Of a stretch of DNA of 64,000 nt, positions 1 through 14,987 are shown piece by piece. The first letter of the stretch is position 1. Every line of letters starts with the position of its first letter. The position numbers and the translations under genes were made by a program. Origin of the DNA: Odontesthes bonariensis (Eukaryota > Chordata > Actinopteri > Atheriniformes > Atherinopsidae); NCBI RefSeq assembly GCF_027942865.1, contig NC_134510.1, positions 5,738,001-5,802,000 of the forward strand, written 5' to 3'. Below the pieces are notes generated by a model. It was not told the DNA's origin and made no database searches. It saw nothing but the letters and a program-made list of their open reading frames with translations.

Positions 1-3000
1 ACAAAGAAACACAGGAATAGCCTTCTTTTGCGGAGATAAGATGAATTTCGGATTTTTGCTTATAAACAAAAAATTCCTTCAGTCAAAACAAGTTCAAACT
101 CCTTTGTCCTTCATATATATCAATTCCAAGTGGATCCCATGCATAAACCTCTTTAAATGACCTTGTTTGAGAAAGAAAAACAGGAATAGCCTTACTTTTG
201 CGAGTTAAGGCCAAATTGGTATTTTTGCTATAAAATGAATTCCTTCAGTCAAAACAAGTTCAAACTCCTTTGACCCTCATATATATCAATTCTAAGTAGG
301 TCCCATGCATAAACCTCTTTAAATGACGTTGTTTGAGAAAGAAAAACAGGAATAGCCTTACTTTTGCGAGTTAAGTTCAAATTGGTATTTTTGCTATAAA
401 ATGAATTTCTGCAGTCAAAAACAGGTTAAAACTCCTTTGTCCCTCATATATATCAATTCTAAGTAGGTCCCATGCATAAACCTCTTTAAATGACCTTGTA
501 TGACAAAGAAACACAGGAATAGCCTTCTTTTGCGGAGATAAGATGAATTTCGGATTTTTGCTTATAAACAAAAAATTCCTTCAGTCAAAACAAGTTCAAA
601 CTCCTTTGTCCTTCATATATATCAATTCCAAGTGGATCCCATGCATAAACCTCTTTAAATGACCTTGTTTGAGAAAGAAAAACAGGAATAGCCTTACTTT
701 TGCGAGTTAAGGCCAAATTGGTATTTTTGCTATAAAATGAATTCCTTCAGTCAAAACAAGTTCAAACTCCTTTGTCCTTCATATATATCAATTCTAAGTT
801 GGTCCCTTGAATAAACCTCTTTAAATGACCTTGTATGACAAAGAAACACAGGAATAGCCTTCTTTTGCGGAGTTAAGGCCAAATTGGTATTTTTGCTATA
901 AAATGAATTCCTTCAGTCAAAACAAGTTCAAACTCCTTTGTCCCTCATATATATCAATTCTAAGTAGGTCCCATGCATAAACCTCTTTAAATGACCTTGT
1001 ATGACAAAGAAACACAGGAATAGCCTTCTTTTGCGGAGATAAGATGAATTTCGGATTTTTGCTTATAAACAAAAAATTCCTTCAGTCAAAACAAGTTCAA
1101 ACTCCTTTGTCCTTCATATATATCAATTCCAAGTGGATCCCATGCATAAACCTCTTTAAATGACCTTGTTTGAGAAAGAAAAACAGGAATAGCCTTACTT
1201 TTGCGAGTTAAGTTCAAATTGGTATTTTTGCTATAAAATGAATTCCTTCAGTCAAAACAAGTTCAAACTCCTTTGTCCTTCATATATATCAATTCTAAGT
1301 AGGTCCCATGCATAAACCTCTTTAAATGACCTTGTTTGAGAAAGAAAAACAGGAATAGCCTTACTTTTGCAAGTTCAAATTGGTATTTTTGCTATAAAAT
1401 GAATTTCTGCAGTCAAAACAAGTTCAAACTCCTTTGTCCTTCATATATATCAATTCTAAGTTGGTCCCTTGAATAAACCTCTTTAAATGACCTTGTATGA
1501 CAAAGAAACACAGGAATAGCCTTCTTTTGCGGAGTTAAGGCCAAATTGGTATTTTTGCTATAAAATGAATTCCTTCAGTCAAAACAAGTTCAAACTCCTT
1601 TGTCCCTCATATATATCAATTCTAAGTAGGTCCCATGCATAAACCTCTTTAAATGACCTTGTATGACAAAGAAACACAGGAATAGCCTTCTTTTGCGGAG
1701 ATAAGATGAATTTCGGATTTTTGCTTATAAACAAAAAATTCCTTCAGTCAAAACAAGTTCAAACTCCTTTGTCCTTCATATATATCAATTCCAAGTGGAT
1801 CCCATGCATAAACCTCTTTAAATGACCTTGTTTGAGAAAGAAAAACAGGAATAGCCTTACTTTTGCGAGTTAAGTTCAAATTGGTATTTTTGCTATAAAA
1901 TGAATTCCTTCAGTCAAAACAAGTTCAAACTCCTTTGTCCTTCATATATATCAATTCTAAGTAGGTCCCATGCATAAACCTCTTTAAATGACCTTGTTTG
2001 AGAAAGAAAAACAGGAATAGCCTTACTTTTGCAAGTTCAAATTGGTATTTTTGCTATAAAATGAATTTCTGCAGTCAAAACAAGTTCAATCTCCTTTGTC
2101 CTTAATATATATCAATTCTAAGTAGGTCCCATGCATAAACCTCTTTAAATGACCTTGTATGACAAAGAAACACAGGAATAGTTTTCTTTTGCGGAGTTAA
2201 GGCCAAATTGGTATTTTTGCTATAAAATGAAATCCTTCAGTCAAAACAAGTTCAAACTCCTTTGTCCTTCATATATATCAATTCTAAGTAGGTCCCATGC
2301 ATAAACCTCTTTAAATGACCTTGTTTGAGAAAGAAAAACAGGAATAGCCTTACTTTTGCGAGTTAAGTTCAAATTGGTATTTTTGCTATAATATGAATTA
2401 CTTCAGTCAAAACAAGTTCAAACTCCTTTGTCCTTAATATATATCAATTCTAAGTAGGTCCCATGCATAAACCTCTTTAAATGACCTTGTATGACAAAGA
2501 AACACAGGAATAGCCTTACTTTTGCGAGTTAAGGCCAAATTGGTATTTTTGCTATAAAATGAATTCCTTCAGTCAAAACAAGTTCAAACTCCTTTGTCCC
2601 CCATATATATCAATTCTAAGTAGGTCCCATGCATAAACCTCTTTAAATGACCTTGTATGACAAAGAAACACAGGAATAGCCTTCTTTTGCGGAGATAAGA
2701 TGAATTTAGGATTTTTGCTTATAAACAAAAAATTCCTTCAGTCAAAACAAGTTCAAACTCCTTTGTCCTTCATATATATCAATTCTAAGTTGGTCCCTTG
2801 AATAAACCTCTTTAAATGACCTTGTATGACAAAGAAACACAGGAATAGCCTTACTTTTGCGAGTTAAGGCCAAATTGGTATTTTTGCTATAAAATGAATT
2901 CCTTCAGTCAAAACAAGTTCAAACTCCTTTGTCCCTCATATATATCAATTCTAAGTAGGTCCCATGCATAAACCTCTTTAAATGACCTTGTATGACAAAG

Positions 3001-6000
3001 AAACACAGGAATAGCCTTCTTTTGCGGAGATAAGATGAATTTCGGATTTTTGCTTATAAACAATAAATTCCTTCAGTCAAAACAAGTTCAAACTCCTTTG
3101 TCCTTCATATATATCAATTCCAAGTGGATCCCATGCATAAACCTCTTTAAATGACCTTGTTTGAGAAAGAAAAACAGGAATAGCCTTACTTTTGCGAGTT
3201 AAGTTCAAATTGGTATTTTTGCTATAAAATGAATTATTCAGTCAAAACAAGTTCAAACTCCTTTGTCCTTAATATATATCAATTCTAAGTAGGTCCCATG
3301 CATAAACCTCTTTAAATGACCTTGTATGACAAAGAAACACAGGAATAGCCTTCTTTTGCGGAGATAAGATGAATTTCGGATTTTTGCTTATAAACAAAAA
3401 ATTCCTTCAGTCAAAACAAGTTCAAACTCCTTTGTCCTTCATATATATCAATTCCAAGTGGATCCCATGCATAAACCTCTTTAAATGACCTTGTTTGAGA
3501 AAGAAAAACAGTAATAGCCTTACTTTTGCGAGTTAAGGCCAAATTGGTATTTTTGCTATAAAATGAATTCCTTCAGTCAAAACAAGTTCAAACTCCTTTG
3601 TCCTTCATATATATCAATTCTAAGTAGGTCACATGCATAAACCTCTTTAAATGACCTTGTATGACAAAGAAACACAGGAATAGCCTTCTTTTGCAGAGAT
3701 AAGATGAATTTCGGATTTTTGCTTATAAACAATAAATTCCTTCAGTCAAAACAAGTTCAAACTCCTTTGTCCTTCATATATATCAATTCCAAGTGGATCC
3801 CATGCATAAACCTCTTTAAATGACCTTGTTTGAGAAAGAAAAACAGGAATAGCCTTACTTTTGCGAGTTAAGTTCAAATTGGTATTTTTGCTATAAAATG
3901 AATTATTCAGTCAAAACAAGTTCAAACTCCTTTGTCCTTAATATATATCAATTCTAAGTAGGTCCCATGCATAAACCTCTTTAAATGACCTTGTATGACA
4001 AAGAAACACAGGAATAGCCTTCTTTTGCGGAGATAAGATGAATTTCGGATTTTTGCTTATAAACAAAAAATTCCTTCAGTCAAAACAAGTTCAAACTCCT
4101 TTGTCCTTCATATATATCAATTCCAAGTGGATCCCATGCATAAACCTCTTTAAATGACCTTGTTTGAGAAAGAAAAACAGGAATAGCCTTACTTTTGCGA
4201 GTTAAGTTCAAATTGGTATTTTTGCTATAAAATGAATTATTCAGTCAAAACAAGTTCAAACTCCTTTGTCCTTAATATATATCAATTCTAAGTAGGTCCC
4301 ATGCATAAACCTCTTTAAATGACCTTGTATGACAAAGAAACACAGGAATAGCCTTCTTTTGCGGAGATAAGATGAATTTCGGATTTTTGCTTATAAACAA
4401 AAAATTCCTTCAGTCAAAACAAGTTCAAACTCCTTTGTCCTTCATATATATCAATTCCAAGTGGATCCCATGCATAAACCTCTTTAAATGACCTTGTTTG
4501 AGAAAGAAAAACAGGAATAGCCTTACTTTTGCAAGTTCAAATTGGTATTTTTGCTATAAAATGAATTTCTGCAGTCAAAACAAGTTCAATCTCCTTTGTC
4601 CTTAATATATATCAATTCTAAGTAGGTCCCATGCATAAACCTCTTTAAATGACCTTGTATGACAAAGAAACACAGGAATAGTTTTCTTTTGCGGAGTTAA
4701 GGCCAAATTGGTATTTTTGCTATAAAATGAAATCCTTCAGTCAAAACAAGTTCAAACTCCTTTGTCCTTCATATATATCAATTCTAAGTAGGTCCCATGC
4801 ATAAACCTCTTTAAATGACCTTGTTTGAGAAAGAAAAACAGGAATAGCCTTACTTTTGCGAGTTAAGTTCAAATTGGTATTTTTGCTATAATATGAATTA
4901 CTTCAGTCAAAACAAGTTCAAACTCCTTTGTCCTTAATATATATCAATTCTAAGTAGGTCCCATGCATAAACCTCTTTAAATGACCTTGTATGACAAAGA
5001 AACACAGGAATAGCCTTACTTTTGCGAGTTAAGGCCAAATTGGTATTTTTGCTATAAAATGAATTCCTTCAGTCAAAACAAGTTCAAACTCCTTTGTCCC
5101 CCATATATATCAATTCTAAGTAGGTCCCATGCATAAACCTCTTTAAATGACCTTGTATGACAAAGAAACACAGGAATAGCCTTCTTTTGCGGAGATAAGA
5201 TGAATTTAGGATTTTTGCTTATAAACAAAAAATTCCTTCAGTCAAAACAAGTTCAAACTCCTTTGTCCTTAATATATATCAATTCTAAGTTGGTCCCTTG
5301 AATAAACCTCTTTAAATGACCTTGTATGACAAAGAAACACAGGAATAGCCTTCTTTTGCGGAGTTAAGGCCAAATTGGTATTTTTGCTATAAAATGAATT
5401 CCTTCAGTCAAAACAAGTTCAAACTCCTTTGTCCTTCATATATATCAATTCTAAGTAGGTCCCATGCATAAACCTCTTTAAATGACCTTGTTTGAGAAAG
5501 AAAAACAGGAATAGCCTTACTTTTGCGAGTTAAGGCCAAATTGGTATTTTTGCTATAAAATGAATTCCTTCAGTCAAAACAAGTTCAAACTCCTTTGTCC
5601 TTCATATATATCAATTCTAAGTAGGTCACATGCATAAACCTCTTTAAATGACCTTGTATGACAAAGAAACACAGGAATAGCCTTACTTTTGCGAGTTAAG
5701 GCCAAATTGGTATTTTTGCTATAAAATGAATTCCTTCAGTCAAAACAAGTTCAAACTCCTTTGTCCCTCATATATATCAATTCTAAGTAGGTCCCATGCA
5801 TAAACCTCTTTAAATGACCTTGTATGACAAAGAAACACAGGAATAGCCTTCTTTTGCGGAGATAAGATGAATTTCGGATTTTTGCTTATAAACAATAAAT
5901 TCCTTCAGTCAAAACAAGTTCAAACTCCTTTGTCCTTCATATATATCAATTCCAAGTGGATCCCATGCATAAACCTCTTTAAATGACCTTGTTTGAGAAA

Positions 6001-9000
6001 GAAAAACAGGAATAGCCTTACTTTTGCGAGTTAAGTTCAAATTGGTATTTTTGCTATAAAATGAATTATTCAGTCAAAACAAGTTCAAACTCCTTTGTCC
6101 TTAATATATATCAATTCTAAGTAGGTCCCATGCATAAACCTCTTTAAATGACCTTGTATGACAAAGAAACACAGGAATAGCCTTCTTTTGCGGAGATAAG
6201 ATGAATTTCGGATTTTTGCTTATAAACAAAAAATTCCTTCAGTCAAAACAAGTTCAAACTCCTTTGTCCTTCATATATATCAATTCCAAGTGGATCCCAT
6301 GCATAAACCTCTTTAAATGACCTTGTTTGAGAAAGAAAAACAGGAATAGCCTTACTTTTGCGAGTTAAGGCCAAATTGGTATTTTTGCTATAAAATGAAT
6401 TCCTTCAGTCAAAACAAGTTCAAACTCCTTTGTCCTTCATATATATCAATTCTAAGTAGGTCACATGCATAAACCTCTTTAAATGACCTTGTATGACAAA
6501 GAAACACAGGAATAGCCTTCTTTTGCGGAGATAAGATGAATTTCGGATTTTTGCTTATAAACAATAAATTCCTTCAGTCAAAACAAGTTCAAACTCCTTT
6601 GTCCTTCATATATATCAATTCCAAGTGGATCCCATGCATAAACCTCTTTAAATGACCTTGTTTGAGAAAGAAAAACAGGAATAGCCTTACTTTTGCGAGT
6701 TAAGTTCAAATTGGTATTTTTGCTATAAAATGAATTATTCAGTCCAAACAAGTTCAAACTCCTTTGTCCTTAATATATATCAATTCTAAGTAGGTCCCAT
6801 GCATAAACCTCTTTAAATGACCTTGTATGACAAAGAAACACAGGAATAGCCTTCTTTTGCGGAGATAAGATGAATTTCGGATTTTTGCTTATAAACAAAA
6901 AATTCCTTCAGTCAAAACAAGTTCAAACTCCTTTGTCCTTCATATATATCAATTCCAAGTGGATCCCATGCATAAACCTCTTTAAATGACCTTGTTTGAG
7001 AAAGAAAAACAGGAATAGCCTTACTTTTGCGAGTTAAGTTCAAATTGGTATTTTTGCTATAAAATGAATTATTCAGTCAAAACAAGTTCAAACTCCTTTG
7101 TCCTTAATATATATCAATTCTAAGTAGGTCCCATGCATAAACCTCTTTAAATGACCTTGTATGACAAAGAAACACAGGAATAGCCTTCTTTTGCGGAGAT
7201 AAGATGAATTTCGGATTTTTGCTTATAAACAAAAAATTCCTTCAGTCAAAACAAGTTCAAACTCCTTTGTCCTTCATATATATCAATTCCAAGTGGATCC
7301 CATGCATAAACCTCTTTAAATGACCTTGTTTGAGAAAGAAAAACAGGAATAGCCTTACTTTTGCGAGTTAAGGCCAAATTGGTATTTTTGCTATAAAATG
7401 AATTCCTTCAGTCAAAACAAGTTCAAACTCCTTTGTCCTTCATATATATCAATTCTAAGTAGGTCCCATGCATAAACCTCTTTAAATGACCTTGTATGAC
7501 AAAGAAACACAGGAATAGCCTTCTTTTGCGGAGATAAGATGAATTTCGGATTTTTGCTTATAAACAATAAATTCCTTCAGTCAAAACAAGTTCAAACTCC
7601 TTTGTCCTTCATATATATCAATTCCAAGTGGATCCCATGCATAAACCTCTTTAAATGACCTTGTTTGAGAAAGAAAAACAGGAATAGCCTTACTTTTGCG
7701 AGTTAAGTTCAAATTGGTATTTTTGCTATAAAATGAATTATTCAGTCAAAACAAGTTCAAACTCCTTTGTCCTTAATATATATCAATTCTAAGTAGGTCC
7801 CATGCATAAACCTCTTTAAATGACCTTGTATGACAAAGAAACACAGGAATAGCCTTCTTTTGCGGAGATAAGATGAATTTCGGATTTTTGCTTATAAACA
7901 AAAAATTCCTTCAGTCAAAACAAGTTCAAACTCCTTTGTCCTTCATATATATCAATTCCAAGTGGATCCCATGCATAAACCTCTTTAAATGACCTTGTTT
8001 GAGAAAGAAAAACAGGAATAGCCTTACTTTTGCGAGTTAAGGCCAAATTGGTATTTTTGCTATAAAATGAATTCCTTCAGTCAAAACAAGTTCAAACTCC
8101 TTTGTCCTTCATATATATCAATTCTAAGTAGGTCACATGCATAAACCTCTTTAAATGACCTTGTATGACAAAGAAACACAGGAATAGCCTTACTTTTGCG
8201 AGTTAAGGCCAAATTGGTATTTTTGCTATAAAATGAATTCCTTCAGTCAAAACAAGTTCAAACTCCTTTGTCCCTCATATATATCAATTCTAAGTAGGTC
8301 CCATGCATAAACCTCTTTAAATGACCTTGTATGACAAAGAAACACAGGAATAGCCTTCTTTTGCGGAGATAAGATGAATTTCGGATTTTTGATTATAAAC
8401 AAAAAATTCCTTCAGTCAAAACAAGTTCAAACTCCTTTGTCCTTCATATATATCAATTCCAAGTGGATCCCATGCATAAACCTCTTTAAATGACCTTGTT
8501 TGAGAAAGAAAAACAGGAATAGACTTACTTTTGCGAGTTAAGTTCAAATTGGTATTTTTGCTATAAAATGAATTCCTTCAGTCAAAACAAGTTCAAACTC
8601 CTTTGTCCTTAATATATATCAATTCTAAGTAGGTCCCATGCATAAACCTCTTTAAATGACCTTGTATGACAAAGAAACACAGGAATAGCCTTACTTTTGC
8701 GAGTTAAGGCCAAATTGGTATTTTTGCTATAAAATGAATTCCTTCAGTCAAAACAAGTTCAAACTCCTTTGTCACCCATATATATCAATTCTAAGTAGGT
8801 CCCATGCATAAACCTCTTTAAATGACCTTGTATGACAAAGAAACACAGGAATAGCCTTCTTTTGCGGAGATAAGATGAATTTCGGATTTTTGCTTATAAA
8901 CAAAAAATTCCTTCAGTCAAAACAAGTTCAAACTCCTTTGTCCTTCATATATATCAATTCCAAGTGGATCCCATGCATAAACCTCTTTAAATGACCTTGT

Positions 9001-12000
9001 TTGAGAAAGAAAAACAGGAATAGCCTTACTTTTGCGAGTTAAGGCCAAATTGGTATTTTTGCTATAAAATGAATTCCTTCAGTCAAAACAAGTTCAAACT
9101 CCTTTGTCCTTCATATATATCAATTCTAAGTAGGTCCCATGCATAAACCTCTTTAAATGAACTTGTATGACAAAGAAACACAGGAATAGCCTTCTTTTGC
9201 GGAGTTAAGGCCAAATTGGTATTTTTGCTATAAAATGAATTCCTTCAGTCAAAACAAGTTCAAACTCCTTTGTCCCTCATATATATCAATTCTAAGTAGG
9301 TCCCATGCATAAACCTCTTTAAATGACCTTGTATGACAAAGAAACACAGGAATAGCCTTCTTTTGCGGAGATAAGATGAATTTTATTTTTTTTTATAAAC
9401 AAAAAATTCCTTCAGTCAAAACAAGTTCAAACTCCTTTGTCCTTCATTTATATCAATTCCAAGTGGATCCCATGCATAAACCTCTTTAAATGACCTTGTT
9501 TGAGAAAGAAAAACAGGAATAGCCTTACTTTTGCAAGTTCAAATTGGTATTTTTGCTATAAAATGAATTTCTGCAGTCAAAACAAGTTCAAACTCCTTTG
9601 TCCCTCATATATATCAATTCTAAGTAGGTCCCATGCATAAACCTCTTTAAATGACCTTGTATGACAAAGAAACACAGGAATAGCCTTCTTTTGCGGAGAT
9701 AAGATGAATTTTATTTTTTTTTATAAACAAAAAATTCCTTCAGTCAAAACAAGTTCAAACTCCTTTGTCCTTCATATATATCAATTCCAAGTGGATCCCA
9801 TGCATAAACCTCTTTAAATGACCTTGTTTGAGACAGAAAAACAGGAATAGCCTTACTTTTGCGAGTTAAGGCCAAATTGGTATTTTTGCTATAAAATGAA
9901 TTCCTTCAGTCAAAACAAGTTCAAACTCCTTTGTCCTTCATATATATCAATTCTAAGTTGGTCCCTTGAATAAACCTCTTTAAATGACCTTGTATGACAA
10001 AGAAACACAGGAATAGCCTTCTTTTGCGGAGTTAAGGCCAAATTGGTATTTTTGCTATAAAATGAATTCCTTCAGTCAAAACAAGTTCAAACTCCTTTGT
10101 CCTTCATATATATCAATTCTAAGTAGGTCCCATGCATAAACCTCTTTAAATGACCTTGTTTGAGAAAGAAAAACAGGAATAGCCTTACTTTTGCGAGTTA
10201 AGGCCAAATTGGTATTTTTGCTATAAAATGAATTCCTTCAGTCAAAACAAGTTCAAACTCCTTTGTCCTTCATATATATCAATTCTAAGTAGGTCACATG
10301 CATAAACCTCTTTAAATGACCTTGTATGACAAAGAAACACAGGAATAGCCTTACTTTTGCGAGTTAAGGCCAAATTGGTATTTTTGCTATAAAATGAATT
10401 CCTTCAGTCAAAACAAGTTCAAACTCCTTTGTCCCTCATATATATCAATTCTAAGTAGGTCCCATGCATAAACCTCTTTAAATGACCTTGTATGACAAAG
10501 AAACACAGGAATAGCCTTCTTTTGCGGAGATAAGATGAATTTCGGATTTTTGATTATAAACAAAAAATTCCTTCAGTCAAAACAAGTTCAAACTCCTTTG
10601 TCCTTCATATATATCAATTCCAAGTGGATCCCATGCATAAACCTCTTTAAATGACCTTGTTTGAGAAAGAAAAACAGGAATAGACTTACTTTTGCGAGTT
10701 AAGTTCAAATTGGTATTTTTGCTATAAAATGAATTCCTTCAGTCAAAACAAGTTCAAACTCCTTTGTCCTTAATATATATCAATTCTAAGTAGGTCCCAT
10801 GCATAAACCTCTTTAAATGACCTTGTATGACAAAGAAACACAGGAATAGCCTTACTTTTGCGAGTTAAGGCCAAATTGGTATTTTTGCTATAAAATGAAT
10901 TCCTTCAGTCAAAACAAGTTCAAACTCCTTTGTCCCTCATATATATCAATTCTAAGTAGGTCCCATGCATAAACCTCTTTAAATGACCTTGTATGACAAA
11001 GAAACACAGGAATAGCCTTCTTTTGCGGAGATAAGATGAATTTCGGATTTTTGATTATAAACAAAAAATTCCTTCAGTCAAAACAAGTTCAAACTCCTTT
11101 GTCCTTCATATATATCAATTCCAAGTGGATCCCATGCATAAACCTCTTTAAATGACCTTGTTTGAGAAAGAAAAACAGGAATAGACTTACTTTTGCGAGT
11201 TAAGTTCAAATTGGTATTTTTGCTATAAAATGAATTCCTTCAGTCAAAACAAGTTCAAACTCCTTTGTCCTTAATATATATCAATTCTAAGTAGGTCCCA
11301 TGCATAAACCTCTTTAAATGACCTTGTATGACAAAGAAACACAGGAATAGCCTTACTTTTGCGAGTTAAGGCCAAATTGGTATTTTTGCTATAAAATGAA
11401 TTCCTTCAGTCAAAACAAGTTCAAACTCCTTTGTCACCCATATATATCAATTCTAAGTAGGTCCCATGCATAAACCTCTTTAAATGACCTTGTATGACAA
11501 AGAAACACAGGAATAGCCTTCTTTTGCGGAGATAAGATGAATTTCGGATTTTTGCTTATAAACAAAAAATTCCTTCAGTCAAAACAAGTTCAAACTCCTT
11601 TGTCCTTCATATATATCAATTCCAAGTGGATCCCATGCATAAACCTCTTTAAATGACCTTGTTTGAGAAAGAAAAACAGGAATAGCCTTACTTTTGCGAG
11701 TTAAGTTCAAATTGGTATTTTTGCTATAAAATGAATTATTCAGTCAAAACAAGTTCAAACTCCTTTGTCCTTAATATATATCAATTCTAAGTAGGTCCCA
11801 TGCATAAACCTCTTTAAATGACCTTGTATGACAAAGAAACACAGGAATAGCCTTCTTTTGCGGAGATAAGATGAATTTCGGATTTTTGCTTATAAACAAA
11901 AAATTCCTTCAGTCAAAACAAGTTCAAACTCCTTTGTCCTTCATATATATCAATTCTAAGTTGGTCCCTTGAATAAACCTCTTTAAATGACCTTGTATGA

Positions 12001-14987
12001 CAAAGAAACACAGGAATAGCCTTCTTTTGCGGAGATAAGATGAATTTTATTTTTTTTTATAAACAAAAAATTCCTTCAGTCAAAACAAGTTCAAACTCCT
12101 TTGTCCTTCATATATATCAATTCCAAGTGGATCCCATGCATAAACCTCTTTAAATGACCTTGTTTGAGAAAGAAAAACAGGAATAGCCTTACTTTTGCAA
12201 GTTCAAATTGGTATTTTTGCTATAAAATGAATTTCTGCAGTCAAAACAAGTTCAAACTCCTTTGTCCCTCATATATATCAATTCTAAGTAGGTCCCATGC
12301 ATAAACCTCTTTAAATGACCTTGTATGACAAAGAAACACAGGAATAGCCTTCTTTTGCGGAGATAAGATGAATTTTATTTTTTTTTATAAACAAAAAATT
12401 CCTTCAGTCAAAACAAGTTCAAACTCCTTTGTCCTTCATATATATCAATTCCAAGTGGATCCCATGCATAAACCTCTTTAAATGACCTTGTTTGAGAAAG
12501 AAAAACAGGAATAGCCTTACTTTTGCGAGTTAAGGCCAAATTGGTATTTTTGCTATAAAATGAATTCCTTCAGTCAAAACAAGTTCAAACTCCTTTGTCC
12601 TTCATATATATCAATTCTAAGTAGGTCCCATGCATAAACCTCTTTAAATGACCTTGTTTGAGAAAGAAAAACAGGAATAGCCTTACTTTTGCGAGTTAAG
12701 GCCAAATTGGTATTTTTGCTATAAAATGAATTCCTTCAGTCAAAACAAGTTCAAACTCCTTTGTCCTTCATATATATCAATTCTAAGTAGGTCACATGCA
12801 TAAACCTCTTTAAATGACCTTGTATGACAAAGAAACACAGGAATAGCCTTACTTTTGCGAGTTAAGGCCAAATTGGTATTTTTGCTATAAAATGAATTCC
12901 TTCAGTCAAAACAAGTTCAAACTCCTTTGTCCCTCATATATATCAATTCTAAGTAGGTCCCATGCATAAACCTCTTTAAATGACCTTGTATGACAAAGAA
13001 ACACAGGAATAGCCTTCTTTTGCGAAGATAAGATGAATTTCGGATTTTTGCTTATAAACAATAAATTCCTTCAGTCAAAACAAGTTCAAACTCCTTTGTC
13101 CTTCATATATATCAATTCCAAGTGGATCCCATGCATAAACCTCTTTAAATGACCTTGTTTGAGAAAGAAAAACAGGAATAGCCTTACTTTTGCGAGTTAA
13201 GTTCAAATTGGTATTTTTGCTATAAAATGAATTATTCAGTCAAAACAAGTTCAAACTCCTTTGTCCTTAATATATATCAATTCTAAGTAGGTCCCATGCA
13301 TAAACCTCTTTAAATGACCTTGTATGACAAAGAAACACAGGAATAGCCTTCTTTTGCGGAGATAAGATGAATTTCGGATTTTTGCTTATAAACAAAAAAT
13401 TCCTTCAGTCAAAACAAGTTCAAACTCCTTTGTCCTTCATATATATCAATTCCAAGTGGATCCCATGCATAAACCTCTTTAAATGACCTTGTTTGAGAAA
13501 GAAAAACAGGAATAGCCTTACTTTTGCGAGTTAAGGCCAAATTGGTATTTTTGCTATAAAATGAATTCCTTCAGTCAAAACAAGTTCAAACTCCTTTGTC
13601 CTTCATATATATCAATTCTAAGTAGGTCACATGCATAAACCTCTTTAAATGACCTTGTATGACAAAGAAACACAGGAATAGCCTTACTTTTGCGAGTTAA
13701 GGCCAAATTGGTATTTTTGCTATAAAATGAATTCCTTCAGTCAAAACAAGTTCAAACTCCTTTGTCCCTCATATATATCAATTCTAAGTAGGTCCCATGC
13801 ATAAACCTCTTTAAATGACCTTGTATGACAAAGAAACACAGGAATAGCCTTCTTTTGCGGAGATAAGATGAATTTCGGATTTTTGCTTATAAACAAAAAA
13901 TTCCTTCAGTCAAAACAAGTTCAAACTCCTTTGTCCTTCATATATATCAATTCCAAGTGGATCCCATGCATAAACCTCTTTAAATGACCTTGTTTGAGAA
14001 AGAAAAACAGGAATAGACTTACTTTTGCGAGTTAAGTTCAAATTGGTATTTTTGCTATAAAATGAATTCCTTCAGTCAAAACAAGTTCAAACTCCTTTGT
14101 CCTTAATATATATCAATTCTAAGTAGGTCCCATGCATAAACCTCTTTAAATGACCTTGTATGACAAAGAAACACAGGAATAGCCTTACTTTTGCGAGTTA
14201 AGGCCAAATTGGTATTTTTGCTATAAAATGAATTCCTTCAGTCAAAACAAGTTCAAACTCCTTTGTCACCCATATATATCAATTCTAAGTAGGTCCCATG
14301 CATAAACCTCTTTAAATGACCTTGTATGACAAAGAAACACAGGAATAGCCTTCTTTTGCGGAGATAAGATGAATTTCGGATTTTTGCTTATAAACAAAAA
14401 ATTCCTTTAGTCAAAACAAGTTCAAACTCCTTTGTCCTTCATATATATCAATTCTAAGTAGATCCCATGCATAAACCTCTTTAAATGACCTTGTATGACA
14501 AAGAAACACAGGAATAGCCTTACTTTTGCGAGTTAAGGCCAAATTGGTATTTTTGCTATAAAATGAATTCCTTCAGTCAAAACAAGTTCAAACTCCTTTG
14601 TCCTTCATATATATCAATTCTAAGTAGGTCCCATGCATAAACCTCTTTAAATGACCTTGTTTGAGAAAGAAAAACAGGAATAGCCTTACTTTTGCGAGTT
14701 AAGGCCGAATTGGTATTTTTGCTATAAAATGAATTTCTTCAGTCAAAACAAGTTCAAACTCCTTTGTCCTTCATATATATCAATTCTAAGTAGGTCCCAT
14801 GCATAAACCTCTTTAAATGACCTTGTTTGAGAAAGAAAAACAGGAATAGCCTTACTTTTGCGAGTTAAGGCCAAATTGGTATTTTTGCTATAACATGAAT
14901 TCCTACAGTCAAAACAAGTTCAAACTCCTTTGTCCTTCATATATATCAATTCTAAGTAGGTTCCATTAAAAAACCTCTTTAAATGAC
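1..14987. repeat. Satellite array, ~167-bp monomers with higher-order structure
   Basis: About 90 tandem AT-rich monomers. Measured spacings between successive CAGGAATAG marks at the start are 169, 166, 167, 169, 166 and 166 bp. Two main types alternate. Type A has GCGGAGATAAGATG and TCCAAGTGGATCC. Type B has GCGAGTTAAGGCC or GTTCAAATTGG and TCTAAGTAGGTCC. Hybrids such as GCGGAGTTAAGG occur. Rare variants recur at fixed distances, which shows block duplication: GTTTTCTTTT at 2,181 and 4,681 (2,500 bp); a T-rich variant at 9,381 and 12,045 and at 9,709 and 12,373 (2,664 bp each); GTCACCC at 8,771, 11,433 and 14,265. No coding potential. The monomer length is close to a nucleosome repeat, so a centromeric or pericentromeric role is possible but unproven. 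Confidence 0.97.

Noticed and set aside
1-14987. CRISPR-like array
   Set aside because: Monomers are contiguous ~167-bp tandem repeats with no unique spacers, in a eukaryotic context.
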